The translations under genes and the position numbers were made by a program. A DNA stretch of 24,146 nt from JAVBQJ01 sp045585875 (GTDB lineage Bacteria; Verrucomicrobiota; Lentisphaeria; Victivallales; Victivallaceae): NCBI GenBank assembly GCA_045585875.1, contig JAZMZH010000167.1, forward strand, positions 1-24,146. The letters run 5' to 3'. Shown here one piece after another: positions 1 to 6,420 of this stretch. The notes under the pieces were generated by a model. It had not been told where the DNA came from and ran no database searches. It saw nothing but the letters and a program-made list of their open reading frames with translations. Every line of letters begins with the position of its first letter. Position 1 is the first letter of the stretch.

Positions 1-533
1 TAGAGCACGGCGCAGGTCAGGAGCATGATGCAGACCGTGAATTTCGGCCAGTTGTACCAGATGCCGTAGTCGGTGGCGCCGAAGAGGTCGAAGTAGATGA
101 TGACTCCGCCGAGCACCACCGGTATGAGAAATCCGAAAAACACGATCTTCTCATATTTGCTCCGGCCCAGGGCCACCGAGTGGCTGTATTTCGAGTAGAT
201 GCCGACCACAAAGGCCAGGGCGGTCATGATCGCTGCGGCCACGACCAGGAGCAGCCGGACCGCGAAGAAATACTCCGCCCGGCGTTCCGGAGCGAGGGCG
301 TCCCGGTCGGCAGTGCCGTCCGGCAGGCCGACGGCGAGGGCGAGGCACCCGGCCGAGGCCATGTCCGGGAAATCCCGGACGGCTTCGACCGAGATCCCGG
401 CTTTCTGAAGAAATTCATCGGGTTCAAAGGGGATGCCCTGAAATGTGGCGGGCAGGGAGATGAACAGCTCCAGGACCACCGAGACGGTCAGAATCCCTCC
501 CAGCACGAGGGCGAAAATCTGTTTCTTGCTCAT
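1..533 (-). CDS. Truncated multi-pass membrane protein, unknown function (C-terminus outside window)
   Basis: Reading the minus strand from ATG at 533 gives an uninterrupted frame of 177 codons that runs off the left edge, starting MSKKQIFALVLGGILTVSVV. It has a hydrophobic N-terminal segment (about residues 5-22), a roughly 70-residue polar loop, then three more hydrophobic segments near residues 96-117, 133-152 and 166 onward. This looks like a multi-pass inner-membrane protein with an extracytoplasmic loop. GGAG lies five bases before the ATG, and a TTGCAA-N17-TATATT promoter lies about 75 bp upstream. I do not recognise the family. It is transcribed away from the nucleoside hydrolase gene. 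Coding is well supported by frame, ribosome binding site, promoter and membrane pattern; function is unknown. Confidence 0.75.
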   Translation of the reverse strand, partial: MSKKQIFALVLGGILTVSVVLELFISLPATFQGIPFEPDEFLQKAGISVEAVRDFPDMASAGCLALAVGLPDGTADRDALAPERRAEYFFAVRLLLVVAAAIMTALAFVVGIYSKYSHSVALGRSKYEKIVFFGFLIPVVLGGVIIYFDLFGATDYGIWYNWPKFTVCIMLLTCAVL

Positions 534-609
534 GACACTCCGAAAAAGTTGCCGCTCCGGAGGGCCCGGGATGGGGTTTGCAGGGCCCCGTGTCCGGATG
601 CGATACGTT

Positions 610-638
610 AATATAACGCAGGAAACGGCGAATTGCAA
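610..638 (-). promoter_or_regulatory. Predicted sigma70-type promoter for the membrane protein gene
   Basis: On the minus strand, TTGCAA (633-638) and TATATT (610-615) are separated by 17 bp. The -35 hexamer sits inside the 10-bp palindrome AATTGCAATT (631-640), which could be an operator. The spacing and the -10 match other promoters in this window. Confidence 0.55.
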
Positions 639-703
639 TTATTTCTCCGTCAACCGTTCGGAAAATTTTCGCTTCCCTGCGGAAATTTCGGGGAAAAAAA
701 GAT

Positions 704-731
704 TTGTAATTGATCCCTTGAGATGTATATT
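704..731 (+). promoter_or_regulatory. Predicted sigma70-type promoter for the nucleoside hydrolase gene
   Basis: TTGTAA (704-709) and TATATT (726-731) are separated by 16 bp, leaving a leader of about 110 nt before the ATG at 848. The 534-847 gap between divergent genes holds this promoter and the opposing one at 610-638. I see no other gene in it. Confidence 0.5.
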
Positions 732-847
732 ACCGGAAGCCCGGGCCCTTGCTGCCGCGGGCGCGCCGTCCCGCGAACTCCGAAATGCGAAATCCCGGCG
801 GTCCGGCGTCCCGGAACTTTCACAGCGGGTTTCGCAGGAGAGCCGCA

Positions 848-1759
848 ATGGCCGGAACTTTGTATTTGCAGACCGACATCGGCAGCGACATCGACGACAC
901 CTGGGCGCTGGCGATGATCCTGAAGTCGCCGGAGTTGAAGCTGAAGATGGTGCTGACCGACACCGACGACACCGTTTACCGCGCCGCGCTGGTGTGCCGG
1001 ATGCTCCAGATCGCCGGACGGGAGGACGTGGAGGTCGCTTCCGGCATCGTCCAGTGGCCGCCGCACTTCTTCGATCTCCGCCAGCGCGACTGCGTGGCGC
1101 ATTACGATCCCGACACTTATCCGCGCTTCACCCGGGACGGGGTGGATCGCTTCATCGAGGCGATCCGGGCCGAACCGGAGCCGGTGGCGCTGGCGGCGAT
1201 CGGTCCGGTCCCGAGTCTGGCCGCGGCGCTGCGCAAAGCGCCCGACATCGCCTCCAAAATCGACTTTTACGGCATGTTCGGCAGCGTGTACCGTGGCTAC
1301 GAGGGCGCTCCGGAGATTTCCGCCGAATACAATGTGCTCGCGGATGTCGCCGCCGCCAGGACGGTTTTTGCCGCCAAGTGGCACAGCGTGACGATCACGC
1401 CGCTGGACACCTGCGGGCTGGTGCGCCTGGATCGCGCCCGTTACGGACGCCTGCTGAAGTCGGAGGAGCCGCTTCTGCGGGAGGTCATAAAAATGTACCG
1501 GGAGTGGGATTCCCGGGTGCACGGGAGGGAGACGGAGCCCGAGGAGAGCACCATCCTGTACGATACGGTGGCGGTGCACATGGCCATCTCCGGAGAATTT
1601 TACCGGACGGAGGAGGTGAAGCTCATCGTGGACGACAAGGGCTTCACCCGCATCGATCCCTCCGGCGCTCCGATCCGGGCGGCGGTGGAGTGGACCGATC
1701 TCGAGGGCTACTGCGACTATTTGACCGGGCGGATGCTGAGTCCGGTCGTGCCGCGCTGA
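848..1759 (+). CDS. Nucleoside hydrolase (IunH-type inosine-uridine preferring) family protein
   Basis: This 303-residue protein matches the usual length of nucleoside N-ribohydrolases, which cleave the N-glycosidic bond of ribonucleosides to ribose and base using a bound calcium ion. The N-terminal calcium motif is clear (TDIGSDIDDTWAL, residues 9-21). LAAIGPVPSLAAAL (115-128) corresponds to the family's substrate-site strand. EYNVLADVAAA (160-170) is the E-x-N-x(3)-D block, and YDTVAVHMA (238-246) supplies the late aspartate (D239). I chose ATG 848 because AGGAG lies seven bases upstream; the frame stays open to 749 but that stretch is low-quality leader. There is no signal peptide, so it should act in the cytoplasm on salvaged nucleosides. 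Substrate is not certain: family members also act on other glycosides. The next small gene follows after 18 bp. Confidence 0.85.
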   Translation: MAGTLYLQTDIGSDIDDTWALAMILKSPELKLKMVLTDTDDTVYRAALVCRMLQIAGREDVEVASGIVQWPPHFFDLRQRDCVAHYDPDTYPRFTRDGVDRFIEAIRAEPEPVALAAIGPVPSLAAALRKAPDIASKIDFYGMFGSVYRGYEGAPEISAEYNVLADVAAARTVFAAKWHSVTITPLDTCGLVRLDRARYGRLLKSEEPLLREVIKMYREWDSRVHGRETEPEESTILYDTVAVHMAISGEFYRTEEVKLIVDDKGFTRIDPSGAPIRAAVEWTDLEGYCDYLTGRMLSPVVPR

Positions 1760-1777
1760 ATTCCGGGGAGGCGCATG

Positions 1778-1984
1778 ATGGAGCTTTCGGGATCGGAGCG
1801 GGAAGCCGGCGGGGAACGGCTCCGGCTTTTCCTCAGACAGCGGCGGCTGCTGGAGACCTTTCTGGAACATCGGGCGATTTCCCGGGCCCAGTACGAGCGG
1901 AGTCTCCGCTGCATGGCCTCCGGGATGGGAATGGAGCTGGTGGAGGACGCCGACGGACGGCTCCGCCTCAAGGGGGAACCGTGA
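1778..1984 (+). CDS. Small conserved-looking hypothetical protein (68 aa)
   Basis: A short frame begins 18 bp after the nucleoside hydrolase stop. GGGGAGG (1765-1771) sits six bases before the ATG at 1778 (an overlapping ATG at 1775 is too close). The product is charged and largely helical, with a core reading FLEHRAISRAQYERSLRCM. This resembles small proteins in Firmicutes genomes with a FLxxGAIsxAQYdkSL motif and no known function; the resemblance is from memory, not a search. There are no membrane segments. Placement and ribosome binding site suggest co-translation with the hydrolase. Function unknown. Confidence 0.6.
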   Translation: MELSGSEREAGGERLRLFLRQRRLLETFLEHRAISRAQYERSLRCMASGMGMELVEDADGRLRLKGEP

Positions 1985-2082
1985 GCCCGGTCCGGCGGAA
2001 GAGCATGATTTGACGATATGCCGCCCCGCGGCGGCGATAACGGAAACGCGGCGCCGGAGGCGTCCGCAGAAAGTGAGACAGG

Positions 2083-2670
2083 ATGAAAAAGGGGTACACG
2101 CACATCTGCATCGTCCTCGACGCGTCGGGGTCCATGGAGTGCATCGCCAACGATGTGAGGGGCAGTTTCAACACGTTTCTGAAACGGCAGAGGGAGGCCG
2201 GCGGCAAAACCGTTTTTGATCTCTTCCAGTTTTCGGACAGGGTGAAGCGCATCGTCAATGCCGCGGATCTGTCCGGATTTGAGGAGGATCTGATGGCCGG
2301 ATACGAGTGCGGCGGCTGCACCGCGCTCAACGACGCGGTCTGCATCGCTATTGACACCATCGGACGGGAGTTTGCGGCGATGGCGGAGGAGGAGCGTCCG
2401 GAACATGTGCTCTTCGCCATCATCACCGACGGGGAGGAAAACGCGAGCCGGGAGTACACCGCGGAGGATGTGAAAAAGCGCATTGAGCATCAGAAGAGCG
2501 TCTACAGCTGGGAATTCGATTTCCTGGCCGCAAATCAGGACGCTTTTGAGACCGGCAGCGCCATGGGGCTCGACCGGGATCAGTGCGCGGACTTCTGCCA
2601 GGACGCTTCCGGAGCCGCCTGCATTGCCGAGCGGCTGTGCTGTCGGGCGGAAGCGGTCCGGGGACGCTGA
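2083..2670 (+). CDS. Von Willebrand factor A (VWA) domain protein
   Basis: This 195-residue protein is essentially one VWA domain. The metal-ion-dependent adhesion site is complete: DASGS at residues 13-17, Thr80 in GGCTALNDAV, and Asp116 in IITDGEENAS. Such domains bind a divalent cation and mediate protein-protein contacts. There is no signal peptide or membrane anchor, so it is probably cytoplasmic. The start is fixed by an in-frame TGA at 2074-2076, although the ribosome binding site is poor (ACAGG touching the ATG). No MoxR-type ATPase, tellurium-resistance or other usual VWA partner lies nearby, so the partner cannot be named. It may be co-transcribed with the two upstream genes, 98 bp away. 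Confidence 0.85.
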   Translation: MKKGYTHICIVLDASGSMECIANDVRGSFNTFLKRQREAGGKTVFDLFQFSDRVKRIVNAADLSGFEEDLMAGYECGGCTALNDAVCIAIDTIGREFAAMAEEERPEHVLFAIITDGEENASREYTAEDVKKRIEHQKSVYSWEFDFLAANQDAFETGSAMGLDRDQCADFCQDASGAACIAERLCCRAEAVRGR

Positions 2671-2716
2671 CGCGGCGGATGATTTCGGATTTTCAGGGGA
2701 AATCCCGGCGGCGGAA

Positions 2717-2744
2717 TTGACAATCCGTCCGGCGAGGGTATATT
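2717..2744 (+). promoter_or_regulatory. Strong predicted promoter for the SGNH/beta-helix gene
   Basis: A perfect TTGACA (2717-2722) is followed after 16 bp by TATATT (2739-2744); TATTAT at 2741-2746 with an 18-bp spacer is an alternative. The ATG at 2786 is about 40 bp downstream. Confidence 0.65.
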
Positions 2745-2753
2745 ATTCTCCTG

Positions 2754-2763
2754 TTGAATTCAA
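2754..2763. promoter_or_regulatory. Candidate operator palindrome at the transcription start
   Basis: TTGAATTCAA is a perfect 10-bp palindrome about ten bases after the -10, where a repressor would block initiation. No regulator is known; the assignment rests on symmetry and position only. Confidence 0.3.
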
Positions 2764-2785
2764 TTCATAACCAAAGGATACGAAA

Positions 2786-4834
2786 ATGGCTGTTTCCGAT
2801 GCAGAAAAGTTTCACTCCGGAGAAATGAACCGGTTCGCGGTCAGCGCCGCGGAGGCTCACGACGGCGGCGTGCGGGTCGTATTCATCGGCAACTCCATCA
2901 CCATTCACGGGGTGCTGCCGGAGATCGGCTGGCACAACGAATGGGGCATGGCCGCCGGAGCCGCCGAAAAGGATTATGCGCACCTGGTGATCCGCGGCAT
3001 CGAGCGGGAAACCGGACGCCGGGCGGATGTGCGGATCCGCAATCTGGCGGATTTCGAGCGGGATTTCCGGAATTACGATTTTGAGAAGATCCGCGATCTG
3101 ATCGACTTCAATCCCGACTATCTGGTGGTCGCCCTCGGCGAAAATGTGGCGGAGCTGGAGAGCGAAGCGGAGCGGCACGAATTCCGGGACGCTTTCAAAA
3201 AACTGCTTCGGAGTTTCCTCTCCGACGATGCGAAGCCCAATACCGTGGTGCGCGGCGTCTTCTGGCCGAATGAGTGGAAAGACGCGATGATGTCCCACGC
3301 CGCCAGTGACCTGGCGCTGCCTTTTGTAAAGGCCGACATCGCCGGAGACGAGAGCATGATGGCGCTCGGCAAATTTGAACACGACGGCGTCCGGCGCCAT
3401 CCGGGCGACAAGGGCATGGCGGAGATCGCCCGCCGCGTCCTCGAGGGATTTTTCCCGAAGGATTCGGGGTACGAGGCGTGGGCGGACGGTCAGCGGGTTT
3501 TCGTGCGTCCGATCCGGGTTTCGGCGATGCCCTTCAACCAGTGGATGCCCGGCTACCAGCGTCCCGCCGACCAGACGGAAGTCGCCGGCATGGTGAATAT
3601 CGAGTCGGAGGGACCGACGGAATTCCGGGTCCGGGCCGCGCGAAGCTTCCAAAGCGCCAAAGTGCGTCCGCTGCGCGCCGGAGTGACGCCCCGGATCGAG
3701 GGGGAGGAGATCGTTTTCACCCTGCCGCGGCCGGGCCAGTATGTGCTGGAGCTGGACGGATACCATCGCCCCCTGGAAATTTTCGTGAATCCCAAACGGG
3801 ATTTTTCGTCCGAAATCCGGGAGGCGACGATGGTTTTCGGACCCGGCCTTCACGAGCCGGTGGCCGTCAAACTCCGGAGCCACGATCGGGTCTATATCGA
3901 CAAGGACGCCGTGGTGATGGGGACTTTTCAGGCGGAAAATGCGGAAGACATCAAAATCTTCGGCAACGGCATCATCTGCGGATCCCGAAACCGCCGCCCC
4001 GAGGACTGGCATTGTTTCTGCATCAGCCCGCTCTGCTTCATCCATTCCCGCGACATTGTCGTGGACGGTCCGGTCGTCCTCGACGCGGCGGGCTGGTGTG
4101 TGGTCACCATCAACTCCAGCAACGTCGAATTCGCCAATCTGAAGATCACCGGCGCCTGGCGCTACAATACCAACGGCATCGACATCTGCAACTCGCAGCA
4201 TGTTTCCATTCATGACTGCTTCGTCCACTCCTTTGACGACACCATCGTGCTCAAAGGCCTGCCCCAGGCCGAATACCGCAAATATCCGGAAGAGGATATC
4301 CGGGTGGAGCGCTGCATCTGCTGGTGCGGCTGGGGGCGGACGCTGGAGTGCGGCCTGGAAACCTGGGCTTCCCGCTACCGCGGCATCGTATTCGAGGACT
4401 GCGACCTCATCCACAACAACGCGACCGCCCTGAGCGTCCATTTGGGCGGCTGCGCGGCGGCGGAGGACATCGCCTTTCGGAATATCCGCATCGAATACGA
4501 CGCCTCCGAGCTGTCCTCCGTCCTGCAGACCGGGCGGGATCAGCGCTATGCGGGCGAGGCTCCCTGTTCGGGAAACTGGCTGGAGGCGGGGAATCAGAAG
4601 ATGTTCACTCCGGGCGGCGATATGTACTCAGCGGAGGGGCTCGGCTTCGACCCGACGGCGGAGCCTTACGGCACGTTCCGGAATCTCACGGTGGAAACCA
4701 TCGACATCACCGTTGATGAGGGGGCCGTGCTTCCGGGCATCGCGATGTTCGCCGTCCCGGGCAGTCTGTTCGGGGCCGTCTCCATTTCCGACGTGCGCAT
4801 CAACGGCGTCCTCCAGCCCTTTGTCCGCGGCTGA
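2786..4834 (+). CDS. Fusion of SGNH-type hydrolase and GH49/GH28-like right-handed beta-helix glycosidase
   Basis: This is a 682-residue two-enzyme protein. Residues about 30-225 are SGNH hydrolase-like: GNS at 35-37 gives nucleophile Ser37, GEN at 118-120 gives the oxyanion glycine and asparagine, and Asp200 with His205 (DGVRRH) complete the site. Residues about 238-340 form a beta-rich linker (VRPLRAGV, FTLPRPGQYVLELDG) like the sandwich preceding the helix in GH49 enzymes. Residues 345-682 look like a parallel beta-helix. NGID (463-466) and FDD (483-485) supply the three aspartates expected in clan GH-N (GH28 polygalacturonases, GH49 dextranase/isopullulanase). A likely role is deacylation plus cleavage of a decorated polysaccharide fragment. 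There is no signal peptide, which is odd for a polysaccharidase. AAAGGA precedes the ATG. Exact substrate and GH family are uncertain. Confidence 0.75.
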   Translation: MAVSDAEKFHSGEMNRFAVSAAEAHDGGVRVVFIGNSITIHGVLPEIGWHNEWGMAAGAAEKDYAHLVIRGIERETGRRADVRIRNLADFERDFRNYDFEKIRDLIDFNPDYLVVALGENVAELESEAERHEFRDAFKKLLRSFLSDDAKPNTVVRGVFWPNEWKDAMMSHAASDLALPFVKADIAGDESMMALGKFEHDGVRRHPGDKGMAEIARRVLEGFFPKDSGYEAWADGQRVFVRPIRVSAMPFNQWMPGYQRPADQTEVAGMVNIESEGPTEFRVRAARSFQSAKVRPLRAGVTPRIEGEEIVFTLPRPGQYVLELDGYHRPLEIFVNPKRDFSSEIREATMVFGPGLHEPVAVKLRSHDRVYIDKDAVVMGTFQAENAEDIKIFGNGIICGSRNRRPEDWHCFCISPLCFIHSRDIVVDGPVVLDAAGWCVVTINSSNVEFANLKITGAWRYNTNGIDICNSQHVSIHDCFVHSFDDTIVLKGLPQAEYRKYPEEDIRVERCICWCGWGRTLECGLETWASRYRGIVFEDCDLIHNNATALSVHLGGCAAAEDIAFRNIRIEYDASELSSVLQTGRDQRYAGEAPCSGNWLEAGNQKMFTPGGDMYSAEGLGFDPTAEPYGTFRNLTVETIDITVDEGAVLPGIAMFAVPGSLFGAVSISDVRINGVLQPFVRG

Positions 4835-4883
4835 AGCCGCGGCCCGGAGCCGAGGCCGGAAATCCTTCCGGCTCCCGGCTCCG
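4825..4883 (+). terminator. Two tandem strong hairpins after the beta-helix gene (terminator-like, no U-tract)
   Basis: Hairpin one is CCGCGGC/GCCGCGG (4825-4831, 4836-4842) with a TGAA loop that contains the TGA stop codon. Hairpin two has an outer 8-bp stem, CGGAGCCG/CGGCTCCG (4845-4852, 4876-4883), and an inner 7-bp stem, GCCGGAA/TTCCGGC (4855-4861, 4866-4872). No T-run follows. These could stop or stabilise the transcript end. Confidence 0.4.
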
Positions 4884-4911
4884 CGGCGGATGAGGAGAGG
4901 TCCTTTCGGAA

Positions 4912-4947
4912 ATATTATGCAAAAATATAAAATTCAGTGCATAATAT
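4912..4947. promoter_or_regulatory. AT-rich inverted repeat, candidate regulator-binding site
   Basis: ATATTATGCA (4912-4921) and its perfect reverse complement TGCATAATAT (4938-4947) are separated by 16 bp. The 9-mer TATGCAAAA starts in the left arm (4916-4924) and recurs in the same orientation at 4971-4979. CATAAT (4940-4945) could be a -10 with no good -35, which would fit an activator-dependent promoter for the Gfo/Idh gene at 5031. The regulator is not identifiable here. Confidence 0.45.
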
Positions 4948-5030
4948 GTAATTTATAGCCGAAAAAACGATATGCAAAATGAAAGAAGTGCGCTAAATTA
5001 ATGTCCGGACCCTGAAACAGGAGGTTTTTT

Positions 5031-6251
5031 ATGGGTATCAAACTCGGACTGGTCGGACTCGGTTCTTTCGGCAGCGCCTTCGCGCCGTTGTTCGCTTCGC
5101 ATCCCCTTGTGGATTCCGTCATCCTCTGCGATACGGAACCGGACAAGATCGCAAAGCAGATGGAGAATCCGATCATCGCACGCAAAACTTCCGCCAAAGT
5201 GCTCTCCCTCGACGAAGTCTGCAAATCGGACTGCGACGCCGTCGTCGTCATCACCCAGCCCTGGCTGCACGCTCCCCAGTGCATTCAGGCGATGGAGGCG
5301 GGCAAGTACGTCTACTCCGCGGTGCCGGTGAGCTGTGTCCCGGATGACGAGGAGATTCTGGACTGGTGCGGCAAAATCATCGACACGGTCCGGCGCACCG
5401 GCATGGAATACATGCTCGGCGAAACCACCATCTACCGCCCCCAGACCATGTTCTGCCGCCGCATGGCGCAACAGGGACTCTTCGGCGACTTCGTCTATGC
5501 CGAGGCCGAATATACGCACGATGTGGACACCGCCGGTTGTTCCCTGCGGGAAGTCCGGGCCTGGCGCACCAAGGGCAAGGTCGGGGAAATGCACGATAAG
5601 ATCATGGCGCCTTATTGGCAGCGCGGCTGCAAAGAACATCCCATGAGCTATCCCACCCACTCCGTCTCCGGCGTGGTGGATGTGATGGGGTGCCGTCCGC
5701 TGACCGTTTCCGCCATCGGCTACCGAAACGCCAACAACGATCCTTTTTTCGAGCATAACGACTTCAGCAACATCACGGCTTTCTTCCGGATGGACAACGG
5801 ATGCGCCGTCCGGGTGGCCGAGATGCGCGAAATCTCCTACAACCTCGGTCTGTGCGATGAGGACTTCCGCATTTTCGGCACCCGGGGCAGTTATTCGCTG
5901 ACCCGCTGGTGCTCCAACGGGCGCACCGCCCCCACGCCGGAGGAGAAACCGAACAAGGAGACCGTTTACACCCTCGAGGAGATGAGGGATCCGCTGCCGC
6001 CGGAAGTCGTCGAGGCCTTTTCCGAGGCGATGGCCGACGATGGTACCGGCAAGGGTGATTTCTTCGCCGGCGGACACGGCGGTTCGCACCCTTACCTGGT
6101 GCATGAGTTTGTATCGTCCGTGGCGGAACGGCGCCGTCCGAGAGTCTCCGCCTGGGATGCGGCCATGTATATGTCCATGGGCGTGGCCGCGCACAAATCC
6201 GCCTGCCGGGACGGCGAGATCGTCAAGGTCTTCGACTTCGGCACCAAGTAA
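5031..6251 (+). CDS. Gfo/Idh/MocA family NAD(P)-dependent oxidoreductase
   Basis: This 406-residue protein has an N-terminal Rossmann fold (GLVGLGSFGSAF, residues 6-17; strand-end Asp34 suggests NAD) and a C-terminal Gfo/Idh/MocA sheet domain. Members oxidise or reduce sugar and cyclitol carbons. The usual E-K-P motif, whose lysine is catalytic in most members, is replaced by SAVPVSC (96-102). A histidine-bearing segment YPTHSVSGVVDVMG (207-220) sits where G-x-H-x-x-D normally lies. The replaced lysine may mean unusual chemistry or lost activity. The ribosome binding site is excellent (AGGAGG, six bases before ATG). The gene is monocistronic, bounded by the inverted repeat upstream and an intrinsic terminator downstream. 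Substrate unknown; the adjacent glycosidase suggests sugar metabolism. Confidence 0.85.
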   Translation: MGIKLGLVGLGSFGSAFAPLFASHPLVDSVILCDTEPDKIAKQMENPIIARKTSAKVLSLDEVCKSDCDAVVVITQPWLHAPQCIQAMEAGKYVYSAVPVSCVPDDEEILDWCGKIIDTVRRTGMEYMLGETTIYRPQTMFCRRMAQQGLFGDFVYAEAEYTHDVDTAGCSLREVRAWRTKGKVGEMHDKIMAPYWQRGCKEHPMSYPTHSVSGVVDVMGCRPLTVSAIGYRNANNDPFFEHNDFSNITAFFRMDNGCAVRVAEMREISYNLGLCDEDFRIFGTRGSYSLTRWCSNGRTAPTPEEKPNKETVYTLEEMRDPLPPEVVEAFSEAMADDGTGKGDFFAGGHGGSHPYLVHEFVSSVAERRRPRVSAWDAAMYMSMGVAAHKSACRDGEIVKVFDFGTK

Positions 6252-6268
6252 CACGGAGGCGGACGGCA

Positions 6269-6302
6269 CGGCGGGAGCATCACTGCTCCCGCCGCGTCTT
6301 TT
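6269..6302 (+). terminator. Intrinsic (rho-independent) terminator
   Basis: An 11-bp perfect GC-rich stem (6269-6279 with 6284-6294, arms CGGCGGGAGCA/TGCTCCCGCCG) with a four-base TCAC loop is followed by TCTTTT. It ends the Gfo/Idh transcript 17 bp after its stop codon. Confidence 0.85.
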
Positions 6303-6341
6303 CCGCGGGGCGGCGGGCGGCGGAAATCTTCCTTCGGCTGT

Positions 6342-6370
6342 TTGCTTTTCGAGGAGAAGAGGGGTATATT
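6342..6370 (+). promoter_or_regulatory. Predicted sigma70-type promoter for the GNAT fusion gene
   Basis: TTGCTT (6342-6347), a 17-bp spacer and TATATT (6365-6370). A near-perfect inverted repeat, AACGGA-A-TCCGTT (6408-6420), abuts the start codon where a Shine-Dalgarno should be. It could be an operator or a hairpin limiting translation. Confidence 0.6.
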
Positions 6371-6420
6371 AGACGGTACCGCCGCCCTCTCTCCTGCCGA
6401 CCGAAAAAACGGAATCCGTT

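Noticed and set aside
445..2013. A 522-codon plus-strand open frame overlapping the nucleoside hydrolase
   Set aside because: It is arginine/glycine-rich, without motifs, and shifted relative to the hydrolase frame that carries the full family signature; a GC-rich shadow.
2009..2036. TTTGACGATATG as a promoter for the VWA gene
   Set aside because: No acceptable -10 at 15-19 bp; the gene is more simply read through from the upstream promoter.
2687..2705. Hairpin GGATTT/AAATCC after the VWA gene as a terminator
   Set aside because: Six-base AT-containing stem with no T-run; too weak to call.
2765..4441. Long minus-strand open frame opposite the SGNH/beta-helix gene
   Set aside because: Composition (His, Asp, Val, Gly rich) is typical of an antisense shadow in high-GC DNA, and the plus strand has clear catalytic motifs.
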